Positions 52,560-62,177 of a stretch of DNA of 64,000 bases are shown one piece after another. Every line of letters begins with the position of its first letter. The first letter of the stretch is position 1. The position numbers and the translations under genes are program-made. This stretch comes from Spartobacteria bacterium (lineage in GTDB: Bacteria > Verrucomicrobiota > Verrucomicrobiia > Chthoniobacterales > UBA10450). The notes under the pieces are model-generated. The model saw only the letters and a program-made list of their open reading frames with translations, was not told where the DNA came from and did not search any database. The stretch is from positions 1-64,000 of the forward strand of contig PLCN01000018.1 of assembly GCA_003134785.1 (NCBI GenBank). The letters run 5' to 3'.

Positions 52560-54392
52560 CTTTGCTTCCCGTTCCCAGGGCCGCTTGCTGGTGGCGTAGT
52601 TGGTTTTCTCCCGGCTGCCCCAAAATAAATAACGTGCTTGAAAGAAACGCGCGGTTTCTTTCCAGCTCGCGGCCCCTTGCATGAGCGTGGTGAGTTTGTC
52701 GTTGTAAGGAGAGAAATCGAAGCCCTGGGTCCAAAGGTGGCCGGGATAACCCAGGACTACTTTTCGGCCTTGGAGAAGCAAAGGATGATTGTAGGTGGGG
52801 TAAGCGGCGTAACGTGCCTCGGCCGGTAACTTCTTCACGGCCATACCGATCGCGTCTAACTCAGCGCGGTCTGCTATGCCGAAACCGGGACGGCCTACGG
52901 TCAATCCGCCAAAGAGCGTAACGAAGCCCGAACCAAAGAGCAGGACGTAGATAACGGCGCGGAGCGCAAGCGGCCAGCGCCAGAGCAATTCGCTCCAAAG
53001 AAATGGCAGAATGATAAAGTAAGCCCAGACAAGGATCTTAATGTTGTCCCAACCCCAGGGCGCCATTTTAACGAAGACTGACAAAAGGAAGAGGAGGACT
53101 GCGGCTAAAACGAAAACCATGCTATCCGACAGCTTAATGCGTTGCTGGACACCTTTGCCAAATGCGCGCCAAAGCAGCCAGCCGATCAAGGCGAGCACGA
53201 TCGGAATCCAGAACCCGAAGTTCACAATCCAGAATTCGAGGAAATGAACGAAAGAATTGTTAGCGAGCGAATGCGCGAGCGGGTGCGCGAACTCGCCGTC
53301 GGTCTGCACCCAGCCGGGGTGAAACTCGAGGACCGATCCAGCGTGGAAGTGATCGGTGATCAACCACGCGATGAAAGCCGCCGGAACGAAAGCGAGCGCG
53401 AGCAGCCGCGCGATGTCGAGGCGTCTCCGTCCGTCGCCGAAAAGAAACAGGACCGCTAGAACGATGCTCAACGCCAGAAAAGTGTGAGCGTGAAAGAGCG
53501 GAAGAGTCGCGTAGAGCGACAGCTCCAACCAAAATGGCAGCGGAGGTTTCGTCGTCGAAGGAGAAGACGAGGGCGGCTTGGAATCCGCCGCTCCTTGGTT
53601 CTGCAGGGAATATTTGACCCGCCAATGGTAAAGCAAAAGTAACCCGACCGGCAGGGCGTAGAGCAGACCGCGTTGGGTCACCAGCATGGTCAAAGGTATG
53701 CTCTTCCAGGCGACGTTTGGAACGCCCTGGTAATCCAGCCATTGGTGCGTGCGAAGGAACTGAAAGCCCACCAGCCCGCCATTGAAAAGGAAGCCGGCGA
53801 CGCCGAAGCAACCAGACCACCGATAGAAGGCAAAACAGGTAGCCGCGCACGACAACAAGCCAGCCCAGGCCAGCCCGCGGATAAGGTCGAGGCCCATGAC
53901 ACTGAGCAGGCCGTTGAACAGGTCGGTTCCGGCCGGGTATCGAAGCTTGCTGAAGACATAGATGGGATTGTCCGGCCAAAGGGGAACATGGCTGGCAAAG
54001 TTGTTTATGTAAGTAAGATGGAGCGAAAGATCGCCCAGGTTGTTAGGTGATTGGATCCTTAACTCGGCGCCGTCAACGTAAAGGAGCCAGCAGAAGGAGC
54101 GGACGGCGAACATAGTGAAGATGGCGACCAGAAGCCAGAGACACACGCGGTATCGCGCAAAGGCCGCGGTGAAGGGGGACCCCGACGCGGCGGAAACACT
54201 TGTCGCCTCTCGTGGTTCCTCCGGGATCGGCGAATCGTAGGTCTGCCGGTAGGCGAAGATAGCCGCAACCAGACCTACGACCATGGAACAAACCGCGATC
54301 GATTTGTTCAAGCCGTGACCGATCATTCCGGCCAAAAGAGCGGAAACAGTCCAGGCGTTGACGAAAGCCAGACCGGCGGCGAGCCACTTCAT
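52476..54392 (-). CDS. Large polytopic membrane protein, GT-C-like
   Basis: A 638-residue protein with about twelve hydrophobic segments and a C-terminal soluble tail of roughly 110 residues. The first large loop holds VDGAELRIQSPNNLGDLSLH and PLWPDNPIYVFSKLRYPAGT, a build seen in GT-C glycosyltransferases and related flippase-linked proteins. Its ATG overlaps the stop of the upstream gene by 4 nt, so the two membrane proteins form an operon. A family C palindrome lies inside the coding sequence and contributes the residues NQGAADSKPPSSS in a loop. The function is not established. Confidence 0.75.
   Translation of the reverse strand: MKWLAAGLAFVNAWTVSALLAGMIGHGLNKSIAVCSMVVGLVAAIFAYRQTYDSPIPEEPREATSVSAASGSPFTAAFARYRVCLWLLVAIFTMFAVRSFCWLLYVDGAELRIQSPNNLGDLSLHLTYINNFASHVPLWPDNPIYVFSKLRYPAGTDLFNGLLSVMGLDLIRGLAWAGLLSCAATCFAFYRWSGCFGVAGFLFNGGLVGFQFLRTHQWLDYQGVPNVAWKSIPLTMLVTQRGLLYALPVGLLLLYHWRVKYSLQNQGAADSKPPSSSPSTTKPPLPFWLELSLYATLPLFHAHTFLALSIVLAVLFLFGDGRRRLDIARLLALAFVPAAFIAWLITDHFHAGSVLEFHPGWVQTDGEFAHPLAHSLANNSFVHFLEFWIVNFGFWIPIVLALIGWLLWRAFGKGVQQRIKLSDSMVFVLAAVLLFLLSVFVKMAPWGWDNIKILVWAYFIILPFLWSELLWRWPLALRAVIYVLLFGSGFVTLFGGLTVGRPGFGIADRAELDAIGMAVKKLPAEARYAAYPTYNHPLLLQGRKVVLGYPGHLWTQGFDFSPYNDKLTTLMQGAASWKETARFFQARYLFWGSREKTNYATSKRPWEREAKLVATGEWGAIYDLEPGQPQSGPASQRH
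53572..53597. repeat. Family C palindrome inside a coding sequence
   Basis: GGCGGCTTGGAATCCGCCGC followed by TCCTTGG. It is in frame and encodes part of a variable Pro/Ser-rich loop of the membrane protein. Confidence 0.6.
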
Positions 54393-56257
54393 GGCCTGGC
54401 CGTCTTCCCAGCGAATTGCGGGACCTGCCCTTTGTAAAACCGCTCGAACACCTTCGCATTCAAATAAAGCTTTGAAGGGTCCTGGTAAGGACGGATGGTC
54501 AGCGGCTCGGTATAGTAAGCATCGCGCAGCTTGCTCTCTACCTCTGCGATCTTGTCCTGCTGCACCAGGAGAAAAGCAGCATCCAGTTTATCAGGCAGGT
54601 TGTCGTGCTCGTAGTAGCCTACCTTGGGGAAATCCCCGAGGACCCACGGGAAAGGGTAGGTGCTGCCGCGAATCAGGTGACCTACCAACTGGTAGTTAGT
54701 AGGGTCCTGTTTGGCCAGAGCCAGCAACGGACGCGTCAGCTTGAAAATGTCGTTGTAGGTCTGGACGTAGACGTAAGTCTCGGTCTCAGTGCTGCAATGG
54801 AAATAATTCAATGAGATGGCCATCGCTAGCGACACGGCCAAAGCAAGACCGGTCACGCCACGTTGAACTAATCTCATCATGTTGTCGCTGACCTCGAAGA
54901 CAAACGTTCCTCCGGCCAATAAACCCAACCCACCGGCGACCAGCGCGCCGGCAATCGCCGATATGAACAGCGTGCCGCCTATGTCACCGCAGACCGGGCT
55001 AATGCTCGAAGCGGCCAGCGTTACCTTGGTGGCTTCGCGCAGGTAAGCTGGAAAGTCGCAGGCCGCGTGCACGGATGCGGGCTGAAAAAGATAACTGGCC
55101 AGCGCGCCCAACCCAAATCCGACCGGGGCAAAAGTAACCAAATAAAAAGCCTTGCGCGGAATGTTGCTACTGGCTGCTGCGGCCGCGAACACGAAAAGCA
55201 AAGGCCAGACCATGCTGATGATGCACCACGGTGTTTTGTAATGCACGATGCTGTAGGCCGCGAACACCCCCACTCCATAGATGGCCAGATACCGGATCAC
55301 GACGTTCTTGAAAAACTGGCACGCCAAACAAAGGAACAGCCCAATCAGAACAGGGAGCTCATAGCGCAGGACAAGCTCCAGCCAGTAGGGCCAGGGCTTT
55401 TCGTGTCCGTTGCCATTCTTACCGGTCTTGAACCAGGTATCGAAGGTCTCGTATAGGCCCTTAACTCCGCCCCAGTTAAAGAACGTGCCCGAGTAAAAGA
55501 AGACGATGACCGCCGCGGCGGCGAGCACGACCACGGTGAGATCGAGAGCCGTCCAGCTCCGCCGTGCGGGTTTAACGTCAGCCGCGGGAGTTATCAGGTG
55601 AGAAACTCCCGTGACGAAGACCGCCATCATCGCGCACCCAAGATGGATGATGTACGTCTCCTTGGTCAGGATCATGCCGGCCAGGCCCATGCCGGTGCAC
55701 CAAAGATATTTCGCCGTGCCCAGTCGCCATAGGCCCAGAAGGCCCAGGATGAACAGCAGGGAGAAGAGCTGAAGCCAGACCTCGTGGATCGAATAGCGGC
55801 CGTAAAAAATAAACCCGGGTGAGATAGCCATGGCAAGCGCCGCCACCCGACTAACGTTGCGGCCGACGAACGGCTCGAATCTCAACGCGAGATGAACGCA
55901 AACTATGCTGACGAAAACGACCGGGAGGCGCAGCGCCCAGAGGTTTCGACCGAGCAACGTCTGGGAAAGAAAGAGAATGTAGAAATGGAGCGGGCCGTGA
56001 TAATTCGTCGGGTCGTATCGGTAAAAGCCGGTCTTGACCATCTGATCGACGAACCAGCCGTTGATGCCCTCATCGAAATGCGGCGGTTTCATACCGAGCA
56101 GGAGCAGCCGGATAACGGCGCCGAGCAGGATGATCGCCCAGGGCACCCAATTTGCGCCCGCGTTGGCCTCGAGGAACTGATCCAGCCGATTCCCCCACGT
56201 GGGAGAAACTGCTAGCGCGGGGTTCGCTCCGCTGCTAGTACGCGCTGCTATGCGCAT
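54389..56257 (-). CDS. TIGR03663/Agl23-like GT-C membrane protein
   Basis: About 622 residues with eleven or so membrane helices. The first external loop contains MKPPHFDEGINGWFVDQMVK, with the acidic pair of the GT-C family, followed by YRYDPTNYHGPLHFYILFLS as in TIGR03663 proteins (flippase-activity-associated, ArnT/PMT-like). It probably transfers a sugar from a polyprenyl-phosphate donor. ATG 56257 is used; an ATG at 56293 is also in frame but lies further into the divergent rfbB gene. The start shares the palindrome ATGCGCAT with the rfbB start. Confidence 0.8.
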   Translation of the reverse strand: MRIAARTSSGANPALAVSPTWGNRLDQFLEANAGANWVPWAIILLGAVIRLLLLGMKPPHFDEGINGWFVDQMVKTGFYRYDPTNYHGPLHFYILFLSQTLLGRNLWALRLPVVFVSIVCVHLALRFEPFVGRNVSRVAALAMAISPGFIFYGRYSIHEVWLQLFSLLFILGLLGLWRLGTAKYLWCTGMGLAGMILTKETYIIHLGCAMMAVFVTGVSHLITPAADVKPARRSWTALDLTVVVLAAAAVIVFFYSGTFFNWGGVKGLYETFDTWFKTGKNGNGHEKPWPYWLELVLRYELPVLIGLFLCLACQFFKNVVIRYLAIYGVGVFAAYSIVHYKTPWCIISMVWPLLFVFAAAAASSNIPRKAFYLVTFAPVGFGLGALASYLFQPASVHAACDFPAYLREATKVTLAASSISPVCGDIGGTLFISAIAGALVAGGLGLLAGGTFVFEVSDNMMRLVQRGVTGLALAVSLAMAISLNYFHCSTETETYVYVQTYNDIFKLTRPLLALAKQDPTNYQLVGHLIRGSTYPFPWVLGDFPKVGYYEHDNLPDKLDAAFLLVQQDKIAEVESKLRDAYYTEPLTIRPYQDPSKLYLNAKVFERFYKGQVPQFAGKTARP

Positions 56258-57239
56258 TCTCGTGACCGGTGGCTGTGGCTTCATCGGGAGCAACTTTATT
56301 CGGTATATTTTGCAACATTACAAGCCCGCCTCGATCAGCAATGTCGATGTGCTGACTTACGCCGGGAATCTCGCGAACCTGGACGGAGTCGCGGAGGAAC
56401 ATGGCGAGCGCTACGAATTTTTCAAAGCCGATATCGCAAATTCCGACCAGATGGACGCGCTCATGACCGAGCACTCCTTTTACGCGGTGATAAATTTCGC
56501 CGCCGAATCGCACGTCGACCGCAGCATCAATTCGCCCCAAAATTTCATTCACACCAATGTGGTCGGAACCAGCGTGCTGCTCGATTGCGCCCGGCGCCAC
56601 GGCGTCCAGCGCTTCATCCAGGTCTCGACCGATGAAGTCTATGGGTCGTTAGGCGCGACCGGGAAGTTCACCGAGCAATCGCCCATCGAGCCCAGCTCAC
56701 CGTATTCCGCAAGCAAAGCCGGCGCCGATCTGGTCGCGCTCGCCTGCCACAAAACCTTTGGCCAGGAAGTGATCGTGACCCGCTGCTCAAACAACTACGG
56801 CCCGTATCAATTCCCCGAAAAACTGATCCCGCTCATGATCATCAACGCCATGCGCGACGATCCCCTGCCCGTCTACGGCGATGGCATGAACGTGCGCGAT
56901 TGGATCCACGTGGAAGACCACTGCGCCGCCATCGTTGCTGCGCTCTTCGAAGGAAAACCCGGCGCCGTTTATAATTTCGGCGGCGACAGCGAGATGCCGA
57001 ACATCGAAACCGTCAAAGCGATTCTGCAAAAGCTCGGCAAACCCGAGACCTTGATTTCCTACGTCACCGACCGCCTCGGGCACGACCGCCGTTACGCGAT
57101 CGATTCCTCTTTCGCGCAGCAGGAACTCCAGTGGAAACCACTGCACAATTTCAAAGAAGGCCTCGAATCGACGATCGACTGGTATGTGAGCAATCGCGGA
57201 TGGTGGGAACCGTTATTGGAGCGGACAGGTCGTCACTAA
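56250..57239 (+). CDS. rfbB: dTDP-glucose 4,6-dehydratase
   Basis: A 329-residue extended short-chain dehydrogenase. The NAD motif GGCGFIG is at 7-13. The catalytic set Thr127-Asp128-Glu129 (STDEVYG) with Tyr152 and Lys156 (YSASK) identifies dTDP-glucose 4,6-dehydratase. The product dTDP-4-keto-6-deoxyglucose feeds rhamnose and other 6-deoxysugars. Other rml genes are not in the window. The neighbouring GT-C-like proteins suggest surface glycan synthesis. The last 144 nt are duplicated at 58020-58163. Confidence 0.93.
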   Translation: MRILVTGGCGFIGSNFIRYILQHYKPASISNVDVLTYAGNLANLDGVAEEHGERYEFFKADIANSDQMDALMTEHSFYAVINFAAESHVDRSINSPQNFIHTNVVGTSVLLDCARRHGVQRFIQVSTDEVYGSLGATGKFTEQSPIEPSSPYSASKAGADLVALACHKTFGQEVIVTRCSNNYGPYQFPEKLIPLMIINAMRDDPLPVYGDGMNVRDWIHVEDHCAAIVAALFEGKPGAVYNFGGDSEMPNIETVKAILQKLGKPETLISYVTDRLGHDRRYAIDSSFAQQELQWKPLHNFKEGLESTIDWYVSNRGWWEPLLERTGRH

Positions 57240-57241
57240 AA

Positions 57242-57296
57242 CAAGGAGCGGCGGTTTCCAAACCGCCGTGGGCGCTTTGAAAAGCGCCCTCTTGTC
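57242..57296. repeat. Family C palindrome after rfbB
   Basis: CAAGGAGCGGCGGTTTCCAA-type unit followed by a second hairpin GGGCGCTTTGAAAAGCGCCC. The first part recurs after the duplicated rfbB tail at 58171. Confidence 0.75.
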
Positions 57297-57337
57297 CCCC
57301 CGTTGACATCTGGTCTCATGATGACCATAATCTGGTC

Positions 57338-57589
57338 ATGAAATCAGTTAGTGTTGCGGAGTTGAAGAGCAAGCTCAGCCAGTACCTCGCCTCGGTGAGA
57401 AGCGGGAAAGAGATCATAGTTACTTCTCACCGGCACTCCATCGCCCGAATCGTCCCGGTGGAGGAAAGCGCGACTGACCTGGAGATCATCCCGGCGCGCA
57501 AACCGATTTCGAGCTTAAAGCAGATCAAGGGGGTGAAATTGAAAGTCGATCTGGTGGCTGATCTCCTGGCGGACAGGCACAAGCGGTGA
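57338..57589 (+). CDS. Phd/YefM-family antitoxin
   Basis: An 83-residue antitoxin. MKSVSVAELKSKLSQYLASV, then GKEIIVTSHRHSIARIVPV, is the Phd/YefM fold that dimerises on DNA. The C-terminal half (from ARKPISSLKQ) should cap the VapC toxin. The upstream spacer contains ATGATGACCATAATCTGGTC, a short palindromic area (GACCA..TGGTC) that could be the autoregulatory operator. The toxin start overlaps its stop by 4 nt. Confidence 0.88.
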   Translation: MKSVSVAELKSKLSQYLASVRSGKEIIVTSHRHSIARIVPVEESATDLEIIPARKPISSLKQIKGVKLKVDLVADLLADRHKR

Positions 57590-58002
57590 ATGTTTACCTG
57601 GATTCTTCTGTCGTGCTGCGAAGACTCCAGCGCGAACCTGCGCCGCTGGCGCGCTGGGGCCAGTGGGAACATGCTTATAGTAGTGTGTTGCTGCGCGTTG
57701 AGGTATTACGCACCATCGATCGCAACCGGCTACGCGGCGCGCTAAGCGATGGCGAAGCTTCCGAATTAATCAGCCAGGCGCACGCGTTTTTCGATGCGGT
57801 CGAGTTCGTCGCCCTCAGCGACGGCATCCTGAACCGAGCCTCACAATCATTTTTCACCGTTCTCGGCACGCTCGACGCGTTGCATTTGGCCACGGCCCTG
57901 CGACTCGTGGACGTGGGATCAATGTCGCTGACGTTCCTGACTCACGATGCGGAGCTGGCCCTCGCCGCGCGTAGCGTTAATTTCGAAGTCGAAGGCGCGT
58001 AA
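57586..58002 (+). CDS. VapC-type PIN-domain toxin
   Basis: A 138-residue PIN ribonuclease. The four acidic metal ligands are recognisable: Asp6 (YLDSS), Glu39 (RVEVLR), Asp97 (GTLDALHLA) and Asp121 (THDAEL). It begins at GTG 57586, overlapping the antitoxin stop. Intact by sequence. VapC proteins cut tRNA or rRNA at specific sites; the target here is unknown. The pair is flanked by copies of the rfbB tail, which suggests it arrived by recombination at that gene. Confidence 0.88.
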   Translation: MNVYLDSSVVLRRLQREPAPLARWGQWEHAYSSVLLRVEVLRTIDRNRLRGALSDGEASELISQAHAFFDAVEFVALSDGILNRASQSFFTVLGTLDALHLATALRLVDVGSMSLTFLTHDAELALAARSVNFEVEGA

Positions 58003-58019
58003 ATTGCCCGCTCTGGAAC

Positions 58020-58163
58020 GCGATCGATTCCTCCTTCGCACAGCGCGAGCTGAATTGGAAACCGCTTCACAATTTCAAGGAAGGCCTTGAATCAACGATC
58101 GATTGGTACGCCAACAATCGCAGCTGGTGGGAACCGCTCCTCGAGCGCACCGGCCGTCATTGA
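58020..58163 (+). pseudogene. Duplicated 3' end of rfbB
   Basis: The frame AIDSSFAQRELNWKPLHNFK through WWEPLLERTGRH and TGA matches the last 47 residues of rfbB at 42 of 47 positions. It has no start and only the tail is present. The family C repeat follows both copies at about the same distance. The copies are not identical, so this is either an old duplication or the tail of a different rfbB allele brought in with the toxin-antitoxin pair. Confidence 0.85.
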
Positions 58164-58170
58164 CTCCCTC

Positions 58171-58200
58171 CAAGGAGCGGCGGTTTACAAACCGCCGTCC
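58171..58200. repeat. Family C palindrome after the duplicated rfbB tail
   Basis: CAAGGAGCGGCGGTTTACAA then ACCGCCGTCC. It corresponds to the start of the element at 57242, 3' of intact rfbB. Confidence 0.75.
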
Positions 58201-58448
58201 AAGCCTCAGTCTAGTCGCCTTCTTCAAAACAACGCCTGGACTGACGCGTCACCGTAGCATCAAGAACCTCGCCGAGTTTTCGCTTGCGCTATCGACGCCC
58301 AAGGCGTAAGAAAGCGTCCCCCCATGCCCCAGTTCACCTCTTCACACTTGCCCCAGAAGCCATTCCTCCTGCGCCTCCGTACATCGACGCAATCACTTTA
58401 ACCAACATTTGTCTCAGCGATAGCCACGCCACTGACAGTCACACCACG

Positions 58449-61400
58449 ATGACGACGAAACAAATCAAACCGAGAGACATCACCAATTCGCTCCATTACC
58501 GAAGGAGCCTTTTCCGATTCAGGAAACTGGCTGCGATGGTGTTACTATTTTTCTTGGTGACCGTGGCAGTCCGCGGCCAATCCGCGCTCGACGGTTTCGA
58601 TCCTGGAGCAAATGGCACTGTCAGAGCTCTGGCCGTGCAAGGGGATGGCAAGGTTGTGGTCGGTAGAGATTTTACCACTCTCGGCGGGGGCGGCATCGGT
58701 ACGACGATCCGTAACTATATCGGGCGGCTGAACCCTGACGGGACGCTTGATGACAGCTTCAATCCTGGCGCGAATGCCAATGTCAATGTCCTGGCGCTGC
58801 AAGCGGATAGCAAAATTTTGGTGGGAGGAAATTTTAGTATGATTGGCGGCGGCGGCACCGGTACAACCAACCGCGGCGGTATCGCAAGGCTTAATGTCGA
58901 CGGAACGCTCGATACCAGTTTCGTCCCCGCAGTCGGTGGCTCTTTCCTTGCCATCGTCGTGCAGTCGGACGGTAAGATTCTTGTGGGGGGGTCTATAGGC
59001 ACAGGCAGCTTTTCACCCATCCGAGATAACATTGCTCGACTCAACGCGGACGGCTCGCTTGATATGAGCTTTGACCCTGGGGCCGACAATCCAGTTTTGG
59101 CTCTGGCTGTGCAAACGGATGGCAAGATCGTAGTAGGCGGACAGTTTACCACCCTCGGAGGCGGCCTCACCGGTCACACTACCCGCAAGCGCATCGGACG
59201 GCTAAACCCTGACGGCACAGTCGACACCAGCTTCGATCCCGGCGCCGACAACGAGGTCACAGCTGTCGTGGTCCAACCGGACGGGGAAATTCTAGTAGGC
59301 GGAGATTTTGGAAAACTAGGTGGTGACGCTACTATTGCACGCAGCAGATTGGACGACTTAATGTCGACGGAACGTTGGACACGAGTTTCGATCCCGGCGT
59401 AAACGGTATCGTCAAAGCGCTTGTGATCCAGGCGGACGGTAAGATCCTAGTCGGCGGAAGTTTTGGCGGCATGGGGGGCGGTACCGGTACGACGATGCGC
59501 TCTAACATCGGGCGACTCGATCCAGATGGTACGCTCGACGCAGGCTTCGACCCGGGTGCGAACTCGGGGGTCGAAGCTTTGGCCGTGCAGGCGGACGGTC
59601 ACATTTTGGTGGGTGGCGATTTCACCACGCTCGCGCCGAACGGGGGGTCGGCGGTGACACGCAACAATATCGCCCGTCTGGAAACCGATGGCAGGCTCGA
59701 TCAGACGCTGGATCTCGGCACCGCTGACAGCAATGTTATCGCTACCGCTCTACAGCCAGATGGGAAGATTATCATCGGCGGCAGCTTTACTAACGTCTTG
59801 GGCGTGACGCGCAATCATATCGCGCGCTTAAATACGGACGGGACGCTCGACCTGGCCTTCGACCCGAACGCGAATGGCAGTGTCGGTACAATCGCCGTCC
59901 AGGCGGACGGCACGATCCTGGTAGGCGGTGCCTTTAACGGAGCGAACAGCATCGGTGGACAGGCACGCAACCACATCGCCCGGCTCGATGGTGCGACCGG
60001 CCTGGCAGATTCGTTCGACCCGAGCGCAAACGGCGATGTCGATTCCATCGCGGTGCAGGCGGACGGAAAAATTGTAGTGGGAGGCAGGTTCAATGGAACG
60101 AATAGCATAGGCGGCCAGACACGTAACCGTCTCGCGCGGCTCGATGCAGCGACCGGCCTGGCCGATTCGTTCGACCCGAACGCAGACAATGATGTCCGTT
60201 CGATCGCGGTGCAGGCCGACGGCAACGTTCTAGCAAGCGGTTCTTTCACCCATATTGGCGGACAGGCGCGGACGGCCGTCGCTCGCCTCGACGCCGCGAC
60301 CGGTTTGGCTGATTCGTTCAATCCCAACCCGGACTGGGGTGTCGATGCTATCGGAGTGCAGCCGGACACGAAGATTTTGTTCGGCGGTATTTTTTATAAC
60401 ATCGGAGGGCAAGCGCGAACCTCCATGGCGCGCCTGGATGCCACAACCGGCTTGGCTGATTCGTTTGACCCGACAGTAGGCGGTGAAGTCTTTTCGATGG
60501 TGGTTCAGGCGGATGGCAAGGTCTTGGGAGGTGGCTTCTTCAACAACGTAGGGCAGGGCGACAACGCACAAACGCGCAACCGCATTTTTCGGGTCGATGG
60601 CACGACTGGATTGGTAGATTCGTTCGATCCGAACGCGAACAATAGCTTTCTTCTGTCAATCGCGGTGGCGGCCGATGGCAAGATTTTGGCAGGCGGAGAT
60701 TTCACAAATATCGGAGGACAGACACGCAACTTCTTTGCCCGCTTGTCGAACGACACCGCGTCGTTGCAACATCTGGGTGTCACCCAAACCACTGTCACCT
60801 GGACGCTCGGCGGCTCCAGCCCGCAGTTCACTCGCGTCACCTTTGAATCCTCAACCGACAATGTGAACTATGCTTACCTGGGAAACGGCACGCCAACCGG
60901 CAGCGATTGGATCCTGACGGGATTGAACCTCTCCCTTGGACAAAACATCTATATCCGCGCTCGCGGCTATTATCGCAGCGGCATCTACAGCGGTTCGGAG
61001 AGCATAATGGAATCACTGCGAAATGCCTTTCTAAATGAGCTTGCGCCAACTCCAACGCCGACGCCGACCCCATCACCCACCCCTACTCCGACGGCAACGC
61101 CAACAAGCACGCCCACACCCACACCCGCGCCTACTTCCACCCCCATAGCTACCGCGACACCTACACCTGTACCTACCGCGACCCCTACACCCACCGCGAC
61201 ACCTACACCTACCGCGACGGTTACTCCTACACCGTCGCCTACGCCCACTCCGACGTCTACAGTCGCTCCTAGTTCTCTAGGGAACATTTCGACGCGCCTT
61301 CGGGTCCAAGGCGGAGACAATGTCCTGATCGGTGGAATGATCGCGACGGGGACAGCTCCTAAGAAGGTGATTATCCGCGCGATTGGGCCGACGCTGAGTG

Positions 61401-62050
61401 ACTTTGGCGTTCCAGGCGCACTTACTGATCCGACGCTCGACCTTTATCAGGGCAATACTCTTCTCTTCAGTAATGACGACTGGCGTAACTCCACTCAGCA
61501 AGCTGAAATCGCGGCCAGCGGCTTCGCGCCGAACAAAGACGCGGAATCGGCGATCATCTGGACGCTGACGCCGAGCCAGAACTACACGGCGATCGTGCGC
61601 GGGAAAGACGGTCAAAGCGGAGTGGCGGTGGTGGAAGCATTCGATCTCGATGGAGCGGCTGCCTCCAAGCTCAGTAACATCAGCACACGGGGATTCGTGG
61701 ACCTGGACGACAATGCCATGATTGCCGGTTTGATCGTTAGCCCAAGCAACGGACCTAGTCTCAAAGTGCTGGTGCGCGCGCTGGGACCGACGCTCGGCGA
61801 TTTCGGCGTTCAAGGAGTCCTGGCAAATCCCACACTCGACTTGGTGAACGCGAGCGGCACGGTGATTCGCTCGAACGACAACTGGAAGGATTCGCAACGC
61901 ACCGAGATCGAGGCAGCTCAGCTAGCTCCGAATCACGACGAGGAATCGGCGCTAGTGGAAACGCTTCCGCCCGGCGCTTACACCGCAGTCGTGCGTGGCA
62001 CTGGCCGCACGACCGGCGTGGGATTAGTCGAAGTCTACAACATTCCGTAG
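58449..62050 (+). pseudogene. Delta-60 repeat surface protein, split by a frameshift
   Basis: The first frame starts MTTKQIKPRDITNSLHYRRS at 58449, with a hydrophobic signal ending TVAVRGQ and several delta-60 repeats, and stops at 59402. The second frame takes over from about 59350 ([20 protein letters not shown]) and runs to 62050. One base change between about 59330 and 59365 would join them into a protein of about 1200 residues. It has more delta-60 units, a fibronectin-like connector, a Thr/Pro-rich linker (about 61040-61260) and two C-terminal modules ending [20 protein letters not shown]. It is a paralogue of the protein at 41192-44473. It may be a true pseudogene, a phase-variable gene, or an assembly error. 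Confidence 0.8.
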
Positions 62051-62177
62051 CCGATTGTTGCTGCCGTCGAGGTTCGGACTTCCGCGTCTGTCCCTCCGGG
62101 CTAATTCAGTGTTCGCGCTTTGTTCTTGCGTATTCGGGTGAGCCTGATGAAATGCGGACTTGAAGGGAAACTCATCT

